Assembly (NCBI GenBank): GCA_013399305.1
Contig: VXAI01000025.1
Span: 6,654,143 to 6,718,142 of the forward strand
From: Rostratula benghalensis
Lineage: Eukaryota > Chordata > Aves > Charadriiformes > Rostratulidae
Length of the DNA: 64,000 bases
Reading direction: 5' to 3'
Shown here: positions 1 to 13,200 of the stretch, piece after piece
How positions within the stretch are numbered: position 1 is the stretch's first letter
Layout: every line of letters begins with the position of its first letter
Notes under the pieces: generated by a model
Told to the model about the DNA's origin: nothing
What the model saw: the letters and a program-made list of their open reading frames with translations, nothing else
Databases searched by the model: none
Translations under genes and position numbers: made by a program

Positions 1-3000
1 CACAAAATATTGTTTTAATTTGTCATCATGGACTCATGATTAGAAAAAGAAATTAGAATGCTGAAAACAGTATTTAAGACGGATGGCATATGTCAGTAGC
101 AATTTGATATGCTGAAAGAGCTGTGCTCTTTTGAAATGTAATTACTCAAAAATAGGATCTGCATATATTATTTGAGTGAATGAATGAAGTATTGAAACTT
201 TTAAAGACTATTTATTTTATAAATTTTGAAAAATATCTGTATGTCAATACATAGAGAAATTGCATGGAAAATTCCAAGTCATGGGAAACACGGGCTCTCT
301 TTTATACAAAATGTCAGCATATGGCAATTATGAGACCAGTTTTCTAATAGGTCAGGTTCTGAGCAGCACACCCAAACCTTGGGATTGGGATCTTCCCACT
401 CTACTCGTTCCATTTCACTTGAACCATTTACAGAGCTCAGCTTGAACAAAAAATGTCATGGAATACGCTTCCCTGAATGGAATTTATTCCTGGAGTGAGG
501 GTACCTGCTGCCAAATCACCTGGTACACACACGTTTGCTGAGCAGAAAAACAGCATATAGAGGGGGGAAAAAACCCAACGTGAGGAAGGAGACAAATTTT
601 GTTTAGTTTTTCATAGCAGTATCATTAGAAGTCATGAAGCATTATTTCTCACAGTCCACATTTGAAGTACAGTAATTTAAAGAGAGAAGATGTTATTTAA
701 GCCTTAACCACATCCTGCAAGGTCTGGCTGCACAGCTCCCTCCAAATAATTTGGGAACTTCTGCAATGCTCTTTTCGTTCTTTATTCTCCTCCTTTCTTC
801 TGGTATTTTCCTTTGGGCAAATACGAAACTGAAAATAGAGAAATTGATGAAAAATCCATATCCAAGGAGAGCTTCTAGGCACTCCTACACTTTACAGTTA
901 GTTAGCTGGGAGTAAAATGAAGGAAATTGTTGGCATCAGTGTAGTTCCAAATTGACCTCCTTGTGACTATGATTCAAATACAGTTTGTAGAAGTTTTAAG
1001 AGATAAGCTTTATCATGATGGCTCAGAGGAAAGGTAGTTTTGCCAGAAATTAACAAACCCACTTTCTCAAAGACTTTTTTTTCCCCTGCTCGATTAGGAA
1101 GAAAAATTGTTCATACTATAATTGCTCCCTCATTTTGTATCTGCGTAACTTTGATAGCCAGCAAAAACGTAGAAGCAGAAAAAACAAGTTGGAATTGAGC
1201 TTTCTGGGTTACACAAGTGAATTTCTGGGTTATACAAGTGGATTAAAAACTGCTGCTAAATGGCAAACCAGAAATATTCTAAAATTTAGGATAAATTAAT
1301 TTCCACTTTGTCATCTTCAGAAGTCCAAATGGCAATGGATACCCGATTGCTTGGTCCAGGAATTAAATGGCCTTGTAATTTCCGCATCGAAGGGTGTAGA
1401 TAATATGTATTAATTTGACGGTGCTGGAAGCTTAATTTAATAAGATGAAATGAGTACAGGAGTCTTTTTACCATTCATAATGAGCATGTGAAAAGGGACG
1501 GTTCGTGCTCCATTCTTCCCCAAACCTGTTCTGGCTTTCTGCAGCGCTGTGGCTTAGATCTCTGTGGCAGCTGGTTTCTCTAGAATGGCCCATCTTTTTT
1601 CTTTAGAAATTTGATAAATATTCCTTTGCTGTAATGACAAAGATATAAACCTTTAGAGTTCTAAATAGAGAAGATTCCCTATGTTTAGCTTTCAGTACTA
1701 TTTTTTCAGTACTATTAGGTGAACTTTCTAAACATAAGTGAAAAGATAGTCTCATTGTCTCCCCATCTTAACACTTTTTGATTTATGTGTAGCATTTTGC
1801 TTGTTAGTTGATCTCCCTTGTGCAACTTGGTGTATTTCAGATCAAGTCAAGTTTGGTGTCAAACTAAAAAAGCATCAAACTAGAAGGGAAAATATTTCTT
1901 GAGGGTTTTCCTGTTGGTTTTCACAAAGCAAATGAAATTTTGTTTACCTGAACAAATATTCTTATTACATCCAATTTGTTTAGTTTAAATCTTGAAATAA
2001 AGATACTTTAAATACCCAATTCTAAAACAAAAAATAATTTAAAAATCCGTGCCAGTGTAGTACACACCTCAGTACAGTACAACAATACACCAAAGAGAAG
2101 ATTTAAGGCTTTCAGAACTTAGAAAGCTGAAGGTAGGATGGAATTTTTATTTTGGATGGTGTGTTGACCAAAGAATACAATTTTATGTTTTAAGCAGCAA
2201 TGTTCAGGCAATTGTTTTACTTGGATCTGTTCTTAAAAACCTTTCCACTGCTTTAAGGAAATGCATCTCCATTTTCAAGGACAATCTAAACTCTCCATAT
2301 TCTCAAATGTCCCTATCTGTTCATTTTATAAGTTCTGAATACGTTTTTGAATGCTTGGAAAATGTAATCAAGGTCACTTAGGCTAATCTTGAGATTTGCT
2401 GCAAATTGGAAAGGGAAAGCTGGAAGAAAAGGATGAAATCTTCATTACCTTTTTTCTCTTTGTGGTGCATTTAAAAAATTCCATTTTGAAAACATTCTAC
2501 CAGTTTAGAACAATGTTTCTGACTACATTCTGTAGGTACACACTGGCAATTTAGTGTTGAAGGATGGCTGCTTTTAACTACCCTCATGCTCAGCTGTACT
2601 TCTAGAAGAGAACGTAGTGTCTAAACATAACAACTGGTGCGATACCAACAGTGAAGCGCCTAATTGTTTCTTCCACTCTTGCTGTAGTTGATAGAGCTCA
2701 GTTAGTGGAGAAAACCACAGCTGAATGTGAAAACAGCAGGGTGACATGGCCCTGATACCCAGGTAGCCAGTGTCATTTTCCCCCAAGGCTTCCTTTAGCT
2801 GTAAGAGAAGAAAACTGATGAGCACAAAATACTCCATAAACGTCACAGCTGGAGGTAAAACATATAAAAACAACTTCCACAGTATTTCGTGATTTGAGGC
2901 TACATAGTTATTAGCATCTGCATTGACTATTTTAAAGCTTCTGTAGATATGCTTGTGTGAGATGTGGTGAGACACTGAGACGTGACTGTGGACTTATGCA

Positions 3001-6000
3001 GTGTGATCCTTCTGTCAGCCTTTTATGATGGTACCAGTAGGAAGATGAGAGAAGCACAGGCATGTTTACATTGTGCAAAGAAATAGGATGCTGTGTAGGC
3101 AACCCTCAATCACACTGTGAGCTTTCCTTTGCATACCCCCAAAAATTAAGCCCTCAACTTTCACTGACTTTTTTTTGGCTTATTATTGCACAAGACATAC
3201 CAGAAAATCTAACCTACTGTGTGACCATTGTAACTTTGTGGTTTTGCTTTCATTCTAAATAAATGAAAGCTGATGCTATTTGAACGTACACTGGTTAGGA
3301 ATGTCTTAATTCGGTTTCAAAGCAGTCCAGATACTGTCTTTAATTTTTTGGAACTTGGCCATGTTAGAAATCTGCAAACAACAGCATCACGTTTCTGTAG
3401 AAAAACTAGAAAGTGGAACATGAAATGGCTCTTCATGTCCATAAAAATGTTATGCACAGATTAAATGCATCATCAGCCATTCAACCATATGATTGCTTGT
3501 TAGACATGCCATTTTGTTCAACTCTTGATACTTAAGAGAAATGTCATCTTAGTCCATGGCCATCATTGTGTGTAATTGGTGTCTTTTAAGAAACTAACTA
3601 CCTGATTGGCAGTTTTGTTTGAGTAGTTAGGTCTCTAAATGACATTATTCTTCCTATGGGAGCTTTTTGGACAAAAAACGAATGCCAGTTTTCAAATTTC
3701 TTGGCCATGTGTTTCTACAGAGGGCTTATAATTTGACTTTACACTAATAATTCTAACAGGATGCTGCATGGCTTTTCATTAAAATTCCAGTATACTGATG
3801 TATACAAGGAGCCTTATTTCTATAATGCTGCTTTTGAAACTATTTTTTGAAATGAAGGTAGCCATACAGTCATTTATGCTGACAGCACTAGAATCCAATT
3901 TAACATCTACATTTTTTGGTAACAGTCTGTTGCATCACAGGTTCTAGTTCCCAGACAATAGACCCCATCATATTCTGTGACATTCTGTAACCCATGAAAT
4001 AGAGCTACTTTTGTCAGTCCATTTTGCAGTTGTTGCATCTTACAACAGCAGCAGTTACTGCCTAACAGAAGACGGCTATTAGGAGCTGTGTATGCAGGCT
4101 AATGCCAGGATACAAAGACATTACCTGTCCTGGTCCAATTCAGATGGGTGTATCTACAGTTCCCATTGCAGGATACCCTAACATCAGTCTGTTCTTTTTA
4201 GTGTTGCTCATCAAAGTTCCAGTCCCACAGAATAACTAGAGAGATCTTACTCACGTTTTGGTCATTGAAGTTCACTTGTTAAAGTTCTCAGTCTTGCCCT
4301 AGATTATCAAAATCAGGACTCAATGCCAAGATTTCACTTTCTTTCAGTATGAAATTAACCCTCATTGCCTCTGTTTTAATGGCTTTTACACACATCAGTA
4401 GTTCCACTTCATTCATATGTTTCTCATAGTGTATTCACAGCTAAGCCACTTGTGGGAGCCTTAGCAGGAATTTGAAATTATCCCAAATGGCTCTAATGGC
4501 ACCTAAAGGTTTAAAGCCTCAGGAGGAAATGTCCAGTTCAGTCACAAAAATGGGAGCTGAGTATTTTTTAAAAGCTGCTCCCAAGTGTTGCTGAACAGAG
4601 CTCTTTAGGTCTTGGTTTATGCATTAATTCTGCTTTCAGCTGCGAGGTTTTACAATAGAAATTAAGAAAAGTTTTATTTCAGAATTAAAATATGCTATGG
4701 AAATCTTTCATTTCAAAACCAAAGCTGTCTGGAGATCATGGGATTTTTGGATTATTTCAAAGGCATAATACTGTCAAATTTATAAAAGTCATATATTCCC
4801 AATGGATACGTCGTGACCATTTTTCCTTGATTCCTTTTGTGTTGTATTTTCCATGACATGTGTGTTAACAAGCTTCAGTTTATGACCTTGACATTTGCTT
4901 ATTTTTCTTTTGTGGTCTTCATAAGCCACCAAAGATTTTGTTTAAATCATTATAAATAAACCAACCAGAGAATAAGTCATTGGAATGGACAGAAGCAATT
5001 TCCTTTCTCTCTATTTGTGTGTAATAGTTGCCTGGCCCAGAAGCCATACAAAGATAGTGAAACATTAGTATGGCAGAGAAAATGCAGCCGTATCTGTGCC
5101 TGACAAAATAACAGAACATTCATAATGCTGTTGGCTTCTTAATTTCAAAAGGCAGATTTTAATATTACTGACTTCAGAGAAAGATAAGAAGGGCAGTGCA
5201 TAAGACATTATCAGTCCAGTGTGGAAATAATGCATTCAAAATTAAAGACAGCAGTTTAATTAAGTGCATGAAAGGCTGGCTTTTATGATCATATTTCAAA
5301 TACTCAAATGTCTTTTCATCCATTCTGCCGTATGACTTTACTTAATAATATATCAAGAACAAAAAATGTATTGGAGTCTTTCTGCAAATTCAATTAGTCC
5401 AATAAAAAGTGAAAAATAATTTCTTTTTCATTAAAAAGAACTCAACCCTAACCCTTCTGATGACAAAGTGCAAGATGAGGAGGGGGGGGGAAAGCTAGAA
5501 CTATGAAAATTCTGCCTTTGTTATGCATTTATGTGTGCATGAAACAGATGAAGTGTCACCATTAGTAACATTTGTTACCGAAAGCACTAATTGCATTCTG
5601 CTACAGTTAGTAGTTTATCAGATCCAGACCACAGGGTATTTACTTCTCCCTTACAATGCACTCACAGTGCAGCAATAATTCCATAGTTTATTGGGCTGCT
5701 ATAGGCAGGGTAATTATGCTAAAGTGTACCTCTTTCAGTGCTAAACTTAAAACTGCCATGACACATTGCACTAGAGCTTCACAGGTTAAGTGCAACCTCT
5801 TGAATCCTTTCTACCTGCTAAGGGTTTATAGCTGAGGGAAGTGCAGAGATCATAGATCTTGTGTACTAAAGCTGAAAAGCAAGTAACACAAACAACCCAG
5901 AAGTGTAGCATTTCAAATGAGCAATTATTGACTACAGTACACAATGAGGGGAGTCATGTGCAGTTAGAAAACTCCGAGATCAGGTAAATGGGATGGCAAA

Positions 6001-6904
6001 GGGATCTGTAATAAGATATTGAACTCTAGGCTGAAAACAGGAGGTTACTGGCTCACCCATGGCACACATCTGTAGTGGCTGAAAGTTATTACCACTTGTC
6101 AGCTTCTCTCTGACCTCTGTGAAATGAGGTGCTAGTCTCAGTCTGGCTCCCAGTGGGCAGAATCTCTGTTACAAACACTTCCAGTGCCATGGCTGGTTTG
6201 TCAGTCACAGCCTTGGAGCAAAGGCTTGTAGCGGTACCGTGGTGAATAAACAACATCCTCACCTCTGGAGCTGGCTCTTTCAGGTCAGGGCTGAGGCAGG
6301 ATGGCAAATAATTCGAGAAAGCTTGAAACTCCAGTGCTAACAGAGGGTGGCTCTGGGTAAATCAAAGATCTCATTTTCCAGAGTTGCATGTTGACAGGTT
6401 TCACTTCTGCTGACACAACTAAACGTGGCCCCAAGAGACGCTGGGGAATGATCTGGTCCTGGTCTGTTTATGGGGACCCACTGAAAAATTTGATTCCTCT
6501 CTGCTGTCATTTTTCCTCTTATTTGTCTCATTCTTGATTCCATTAATACCATGCTGTCTATCTACGGGATGTTTCCTTCAGTCTTTCTCTCAGTGCATGT
6601 TTGTGAACAGATTCTTTTCCAGATATCTATTCATGTCCTAATCTCATTTTAACTTCAAAAATATTCCTCTCCCAGAGGTTTCCTTAGAAATACTGTAAAG
6701 AATCAGAAAATACAGAAATAAGTTTACAATAGTGACTCATCAGATTTTTAAAGCAGTAATTTTTAGGTAACACACAACAAACATTTTCATGTAACAGAGG
6801 TAAGAACTATAAAAGATATTTCCTTTTGCAAGCACACAGGTAAAAATAAAAACACGTGTTTATGGAAGTATGATTTACAAAATATGTTTGTTTTTTTCAT
6901 ATAG
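1..6904 (+). other. CDH13: CDH13 intron upstream of exon 12 (partial)
   Basis: This is the end of the intron that precedes the first recognised coding exon. It closes with a pyrimidine-rich tract and an AG acceptor at 6,903-6,904. I found no cadherin-like coding block in it, and the open frames present are short and unlike known proteins. Visible structure is limited to two small tandem duplications (1,201-1,240 and 1,691-1,716), a G-run near 5,480, and slightly GC-richer DNA at about 6,060-6,550 without a recognisable repeat. Assignment as intron is inferred from the downstream exon being internal in the family. Confidence 0.8.
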
Positions 6905-7138
6905 GTAACCCTCCTGCTACAGGTACAGGAACTTTACACATCACTCTGGAGGATGTCAATGACAATGTCCCATCCCTTTATCCAACACTGGCAAAAGTTT
7001 GTGAAGATGCAAAAGATCTCAGGGTAGTGGTACTAGGAGCATCAGACAAAGATCTTCATCCCAACACAGATCCATTCAAATTTGAACTGAGTAAGCAATC
7101 TGGCCCAGAAAAATTGTGGAGAATCACCAAGCTTAACA
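6905..7138 (+). CDS. CDH13: T-cadherin exon 12: EC4/EC5 junction and first part of EC5
   Basis: This is an internal coding exon of T-cadherin (cadherin-13), a calcium-dependent adhesion protein. It is held on the outer membrane face by a GPI anchor and lacks the cytoplasmic tail of classical cadherins. It spans 234 nt. It starts after a T-rich tract ending in AG and ends at a good GTAAGT donor. Reading from phase 1 it gives [20 protein letters not shown], which includes the cadherin calcium-binding linker DVNDN between EC4 and EC5. EC5 then begins with a Tyr-Pro and a conserved Cys (VCEDAKDL), followed by [18 protein letters not shown], characteristic of CDH13. The codon at each exon edge is split after its first base, so the exon is symmetric and could be skipped without a frameshift. 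Exon numbers follow the human gene from memory. The remaining N-terminal exons lie upstream of the window. Confidence 0.96.
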
Positions 7139-8408
7139 GTAAGTCTGTTGCTTTTTTCCTTATGAGTTTACTCCTCCCGCCTCTCCATCCCACTCTGCTC
7201 ACCCTGAGGGCCCGTTATGTCAATTCAGGAGCGCTTGTGCATGGGAGTCTTGCAGGACAGACCCCTCACTGCTGCTTTACAGTGTGCTCTCTGCACTCTC
7301 ACCAGCTGCCTGGTGGGACATACTCATAGTCTGTCTGCACTTTCTCTCAAATCTGCACTTTTTTCCTCTTCTTAGTATTTTGACCTTTGCATTAAAGGAA
7401 GACTATTAGTGACTTATGGCTTTGCAAAGATTACCATATTTCATGGCATGGAATTTGTTTGCATGGGATGCAAAATGCTTTGGATAGGACAGCATGAAAC
7501 TTCTGCGTGGGCTTTAGCAGTCTACTTGAAAAACTTCCTGATTTTAAGGACTTAAACTCTTCACAAATTAAATTCCCAAATGCATTGAGACCATACACTG
7601 CTGGTAAGAGCATCAAAGTACAGGCTATGCAGAAGGTTCGTATGGCAAACTGTGGGCACAAAGTACTACATTTCCTTTTAATATAGATTATTTCTGTTTT
7701 CTAGCATGTATTATTTATCTCTGTCACAATCAAATCTTTTAGCAGTACACTTCATATCCTTTAAAAAAACATAAGGATGGATGTGATGTCTGTACCTGCC
7801 TCCAGGTTGTCATGGACAAAGTGGAGAAGTCATTTTCTTTGCCACAAAACCACTGCTCTATTAAACCCCTACAAGAGTTGATATGCTCACCTGGGTGCCA
7901 ATAGCTATTGTGACCCACTGCTGCTCAGGTGGAGCAGATTTGTGGATCTGAAGGGGGGATGTTATTTCACTTTGCTAATTTCTCAATCAAACAGCTTTGC
8001 CTGTACTTCCTTGCAAGATGAGTTATTTTCTTTGGCAAATAGCTATATTCTTACCTATTGCGTTTCTTTGAGGATGATGTGCCTTGGCATTTCATTAACA
8101 CATTACTTTCCACAGGGAAATTGTGCCATTAATTTGCAGACCAAGTAATGGATTTAAACAAAAGTGCCTCTTGAAAGTCTTTCCTTTGGTGGGGTTTGGC
8201 ATAAGTTTGCAGTTAGCTCTCAGCCCATGAAGGCATTTCTGCACTGACTCTTCTCACCTCCAATTCAATTCTTTTATCTTTTCCCTAAGGTGTTCTCATT
8301 TTCGTCCTAATTCCCATGAGTAACTGGCGTATCTGATACTATTTGCAGATTCCTCTTCCCTTCCAGCCAACCACTATTTGGCTGTAAGTCTGACCTTATC
8401 CTTTGCAG
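7139..8408 (+). other. CDH13: CDH13 intron 12
   Basis: A 1,270-nt intron separates the two EC5 exons. It begins GTAAGT and ends with a TTTGCAG acceptor. Joining the flanks makes an Asn codon (A + AT) and restores the family sequence across the junction (LNNTHA), creating an N-glycosylation sequon. No repeat or RNA gene was recognised inside it. Confidence 0.93.
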
Positions 8409-8624
8409 ATACTCATGCCCAGGTGATCCTGCTTCAAAATCTGAAAAAGGCCAATTACAACATCCCAATCTCAGTGACAGATTCTGGAAAACCACCTCTG
8501 ACTAACAACACAGAACTGAAATTACAAGTGTGTTCCTGCAAGAAATCCAAAATGGACTGCAGTGCAACCGATGCCCTTCATATCAGCATCACCCTCATCC
8601 TTCTTTCACTCTTCAGTTTATTTT
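8409..8624 (+). CDS. CDH13: T-cadherin exon 13: end of EC5, Cys-rich segment, GPI signal
   Basis: This exon completes EC5 and the C-terminal processing signal of T-cadherin. It runs for 216 nt from a CAG acceptor to a GTAAGT donor. From phase 1 it reads [20 protein letters not shown], then the cadherin motif VTDSGKPP, a second NNT sequon, the Cys-rich stretch [11 protein letters not shown], and a hydrophobic tail of about 16 residues ([14 protein letters not shown]). The tail has no cytoplasmic residues after it, as expected for a GPI-attachment signal that is removed in the ER. The attachment residue is probably among the small residues of CSATDA, but this is inferred. The last base starts a split codon. 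Splicing to the exon proposed at 23,606 gives Cys-Leu-stop, which matches the C-L end of vertebrate T-cadherins as I remember it. Without splicing, translation continues to 8,647. Confidence 0.96.
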
Positions 8625-8647
8625 GTAAGTCTTTTCCTGAGCTGTAA
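8625..8647 (+). CDS. CDH13: Alternative T-cadherin C-terminus by read-through of the exon 13 donor
   Basis: If the GTAAGT donor after exon 13 is left unspliced, the split codon becomes TGT (Cys). The frame then adds Lys-Ser-Phe-Pro-Glu-Leu before TAA at 8,645-8,647. The normal form would end Cys-Leu. I recall that chick T-cadherin has a described variant, T-cadherin 2, whose terminal Leu is replaced by a few residues beginning Lys-Ser-Phe-Pro; that is from memory and unverified. The change puts charged residues after the hydrophobic GPI signal. A transcript of this form needs a poly(A) site within intron 13. The first canonical AATAAA signals I see are at 10,253 and 10,439. Confidence 0.6.
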
Positions 8648-10252
8648 GTAATGAAGTATTATTTAGCTGCTCATTTTTATGCTGCATAAGAAAACCTACC
8701 ACGGGAGAAGTTAAATTCATATATTGATATCATAATGCAGAAAGTTTGTGGGGTTTTTTTCCCTGAGGAAGTAGAGATATAAGAGGGAGGAGAAGGGTTT
8801 TTTTCATAGGCAAAAAATAGCAACGAATGCCTGGTTGTCAAATTAAGAAAAAGAAGCAATAATTTTAAGAAGAATCAAAGAGAATTAGAGCTAGCATATG
8901 ATAAACTAAAAAGTACCAGCTGTATTACCAGATTTGTGAGACGCTTTCTTTCATCTCTCCCCACTTGAATTCAATTCAAAAACAGAAACAGGAGATTAAA
9001 GGTGTTCTTGTAACAATAGCTCTTCTGGGTCACCATGAAAATAAGTACTGTCTGCTTCAATCTATTCCTCCGTGTAACGTGCGCGAGCAACTGGAACATG
9101 AAAAACTTATTCAAGATTCTGGGCTTAGAGCCACCCAGAATTGATAATCAAATTGCAAGTCTGGATTGGAAGGCAGAGAGAACTGATACACAAAGGAAGC
9201 TTCTGCTGCTTCTGGGAAAGTTTTTAAACAAATACTTATGAAATTCCTAATTTGAATTGGAAGGAGTAAAAAAAAAAATAATCCCAGAATGACTGAAGAG
9301 TAGGAATCCAAAGCTGTGGAGTCCCATCATCTAACTTAGATGGGTCTCTGGGTTGTCCTGTGACAGATTCCAGCATATTTTGTGAGGGAGTATTATTTTG
9401 AGTTCTTTATCTGTTAAAAAGGAATAGCGGTATCCTATAACTGTAATAGTAAATCTCTTATTCAAGGATTATAATTGCCATTTTATGTTAGTAAAAGTCA
9501 TTGTATAGTGAATTAATACCTGAGCTATGGTGAAAGGCCTCATATTTTGATAAGATTTACCATGAGGCAGAGATAGAGGTCAAGACAGAGATAGTTTACA
9601 CATCTGAGGTTTGCTGTATGCTTGATTACACATCTTGTCAGTTTTTTTCTTACAGTGTATTACTTTTATCCCAAAAGGTTAGCATGAAGGTCGTTGTGAG
9701 AGAATTAGAACTAGCTAATGTTTGTGATGCTCTTTGAAGATGAAAAGGACTATATAAATGCTAAGTGCAAATTCACGTTCTTTGTTCCAGTCAGTGACAT
9801 CTGAAGTATCTCCATTGGCCTTGGTTCAGTTATTCTGGATTTAGTCTGCTGGAACCAAACGCAGACTTCAGCTGTTAGCAGTAATATGGTAAAAATATTT
9901 GACAGTATGTGACACTACAGCCTCAGTGATATAAATATGCAGCCCATTGATTCAAATGTATTCTCGTTACCACTTCATAAATGTTGCTGGTGCTGTACTA
10001 GGAATGACTTTCACCACTGAAATTACTTTCATATCTGACATGATTTGCACTTAAACTTTATTTACATTAATGCATCTGCTCAGAATACAAAGAGGTAGAG
10101 AAAAGTTCTTTGCTTTTGAAAGCAATCGTGTTGCTTTTTCCTAGTGCCCAAAGAAGTCTGGTCATTTCCCTGACACTGAGTTCTAAAAAGCAGTTCTAGG
10201 TATTGAACGTGTGCTCTGAATGACAGAGGGATTCCCTCTGCTCCTGTGAGAG

Positions 10253-10258
10253 AATAAA
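10253..10258 (+). promoter_or_regulatory. Candidate intronic poly(A) signal AATAAA
   Basis: This is the first canonical AATAAA that I find downstream of the read-through stop at 8,647. Another lies at 10,439-10,444. Either could end the intron-retaining T-cadherin transcript, giving a 3'UTR of roughly 1.6-1.8 kb. The hexamer alone is weak evidence, because AATAAA occurs by chance in AT-rich DNA. Confidence 0.25.
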
Positions 10259-13200
10259 CAGCAGTGAATAGTCTTTACTCTGTGAAACAACACAGACACG
10301 CCTAGAGCCTTTCTGCAGCCTTACATTCCTTCAGAGTGCTGGGATAAGGATGGAGAGAGTTGCAATTTTAAACAAAGACTGGAGTAAGATTAGGCACATA
10401 ATCTGCCAGCATATGATGTTCTGGTTGGTTGTCTGAGCAATAAAACCCTAACAAAGAGAAATAGTGGGTAAACTGAAAGGAAGGGGAGGTAAAGATCTCC
10501 CTCTTGGGACAGAGGATGTGTTATCCACAGTTGTTGTGAGTGAGAGCATGAGTTCCACAGATGGACTTCAGTATAAAGAGACGTAATCCTCAACACAGGA
10601 CCTCATATTTTGGCTAAGGTTTGCTACTCGTTGGTGTGGTTTGGGTTCACCCAGTCACACCGAGCGAGGCTGGCATTGCGTGGCTGGTAGTGCCTATCAC
10701 ACCTATGTGAAGCACAACAACTTTCAGAACCATTTTCCTCAGGTGTAAGTGGCTACACGGAGACATAAAAGAATGAGTCCAGGAGCCAGTTAAAATAATG
10801 TGGTTCTGTATTTGAACTTCTTTAAAATGTGCTGGTATCATTGCATTCCCAATTCATTTGCATACATAAGTTTTTTTATAACGGCGATTAGTTCCATTGC
10901 AATGTTTTGTATAGCCTAAATATTTATCAGAGTAATCAAAGATTACGATGCCATAAAAACAAAGAGAACTTTAGTGCTTATTGAACAGATGAAATATCCC
11001 ATTTCTAGTGGCAAGTTATGGGTTTAATTTTTGCAAAAGCCCTTACGTGGTTCACTTTGCTCCCAGTGTTTATGTTTTATGAGGCTCTTGTTCCTAGGAG
11101 GTAAATCCTTCAGTCAAATGAACTTTGTTATTCATGCCAAAGTACTTCTTTTTTGTATTTGACATCTGGTGTGAGGATAGACAGCCCTGTGAAAGAGCCA
11201 TTCATGCTAAAAATGCCCTGCCTGAGTCTCCTCCCCATACAAAACATCTTGGTATTATCATTTAAATGGTGCGATTATTATCCATACTTAGAATATGTGC
11301 CTCCTTTGTAAAAGGTGGAAGAAGTCATATGTGGTAGATTTCTGAAGTCTCTGCACATAGAACTGAAGAGTCTGATTAAAACCGTAATGCATGCAAAAAG
11401 CAGCAGTTTCACCTTTTTTGTAGCTGCCCTGATATGCTCAGTATATTGAGGGATAATGGGATACAGACTGTAGAGTTCCCCAGAAACCCTTGGAAAGGTG
11501 GATATACTTGCAACAAGAGAAATTCAGGAGTTGTTGTCAGCCAGAAATAGAAATTGTATATGGGCAGATTGCTGGTTCTTCAGAGAAAAGCAGGAAAATG
11601 TTTGGTGGAATTAAAAGACAATGAATACAGAGTTGATTGAAAAAAGGGACATCTTTGCATATTTTGAACTGTACTTAAATTATTACCACTGGGAATCACT
11701 GACCTCAAGCTGGAATGATGTGTAGTAGACAGGTACAGGACTTTCCAAAGTTAAAATAGTTAATGCTAATAAATATCGGAAATAATATTAAGTCTTATCT
11801 GTTACTAATGCAGATAGCACATATCAGATGACATCTTGTGTAGTGGCATCTTGTCCTCTGTCAGCTTTTCCTGGCCACAACTGGAGACAAGATAGGACCA
11901 AACTGCTCAGATAGAATTTATTAATTCGGGTTAAGGAAAAAGAATAGATTAGAAAACAGATCTGGGTTCCTTGTCAGGGAGCACTATTTGAGGAAGATAA
12001 AAAGTGGGAGAAAGTAAAATGCAGCATGTCTGGTGCTGGCTCTGAGATTGTCTGTGTTGTCCCTTACTGCTGAATTCTCTCACTCATCTCATGTTTTCAA
12101 ATTATTCAGCTGAAATAGCTCTGTTCAGAGTGAATGTAACCAAAGTAATGCACTCAACAACATTAGAATTATAAACAAGTTCCCTCAGGAAGGCTCCTGA
12201 GCGTTTGTAGTTAGAGAGTATTTACAACATTGCATAAGGATGAGGGGCAGAGAGTGAGGGAAAAGAAGTGCAATAAGGATTGCAACCTACAAAGTGGTAG
12301 CTGATTTTTCACTTAGGTATTGGTTGAACAATACCTAAAAGAGAGGAACAAAACCTAAAAGGGAGAATAGCTGTCCTTGAATGGTTCACTTATGTATTAC
12401 CAATTTCGCAACAAATTTTTGAAAATATATGTTTAACAAACATTTGACAGCAAACTCTTCTCAAGATGCATTGAGGTCGGTAAAGGTAGCTTGTGCTCAA
12501 GGGCAGTGCTATGGCAGACCGAGTTTCCGTAAGGAACTTGGTCAGAACAAGCCAAATTAAAGCATGCATCAAACAACTTTTGGAAATTAAGCTCCATACA
12601 AGTGACTGAGAAAACAAAACAAGCTAACAAAGTAAAAGATCAAGATAAACCCAAAATTGTGGCATATTGTCATTATGAACTCGGCAACAAATCTGCCCTA
12701 GGCCCTGTGGGAAACAGAGGGAGAATACTCTAGCTGGCAGGACTAGGCTTGAGTTCAATTGCAAATTTTTTATATTGTTATTATTTAAAGAAGTACTTGA
12801 ATTCTGGGCTTCTGATTTGACAATAATTGTGTCACTTAATTGCATAATCACAGCATGGTAATTGCATTTCATATTTTCTTTTATACCCTGCCAACATAAA
12901 AGACCAAGCTAGATTCAAACGTGTTGAATTAAGGGACTAAAATAAGAACGAAAAGCACAATAGTCATGTCCTGAACAAGCAGAATTCAGAGCAATTCCAT
13001 TAGTAGCTGAGTCACACTAGCAATAATGTTTTACTTGAATTTCATTGTTAAAAAAAGACTTTACACACTTCGTGTTGAAAAAAGGATTTGATATCTTAGT
13101 TGACTGTCAGCCATTGGTAAGAAACTTATTTTTTTGTTATCCTATCCAGTGGGCTATGGAGTTGTAAGGTGACTTGAGCTTAAATAAGTGAAGTATTCCA

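Noticed and set aside
2574..2975. 133-codon minus-strand frame in the upstream intron
   Set aside because: No recognisable domain, no splice evidence, and opposite to CDH13. Treated as chance.
5440..5462. CAACCCTAACCC as interstitial telomeric repeat
   Set aside because: Only about one and a half units of CCCTAA are present, so this is chance.
9654..9690. Strong acceptor-like site in intron 13 (GTTTTTTTCTTACAG) as the start of the last exon
   Set aside because: Joining it to exon 13 would give Leu-Tyr-Tyr-Phe-Tyr-Pro and further residues before a stop, not the Cys-Leu end expected for T-cadherin. The site at 23,604 fits the family exactly.
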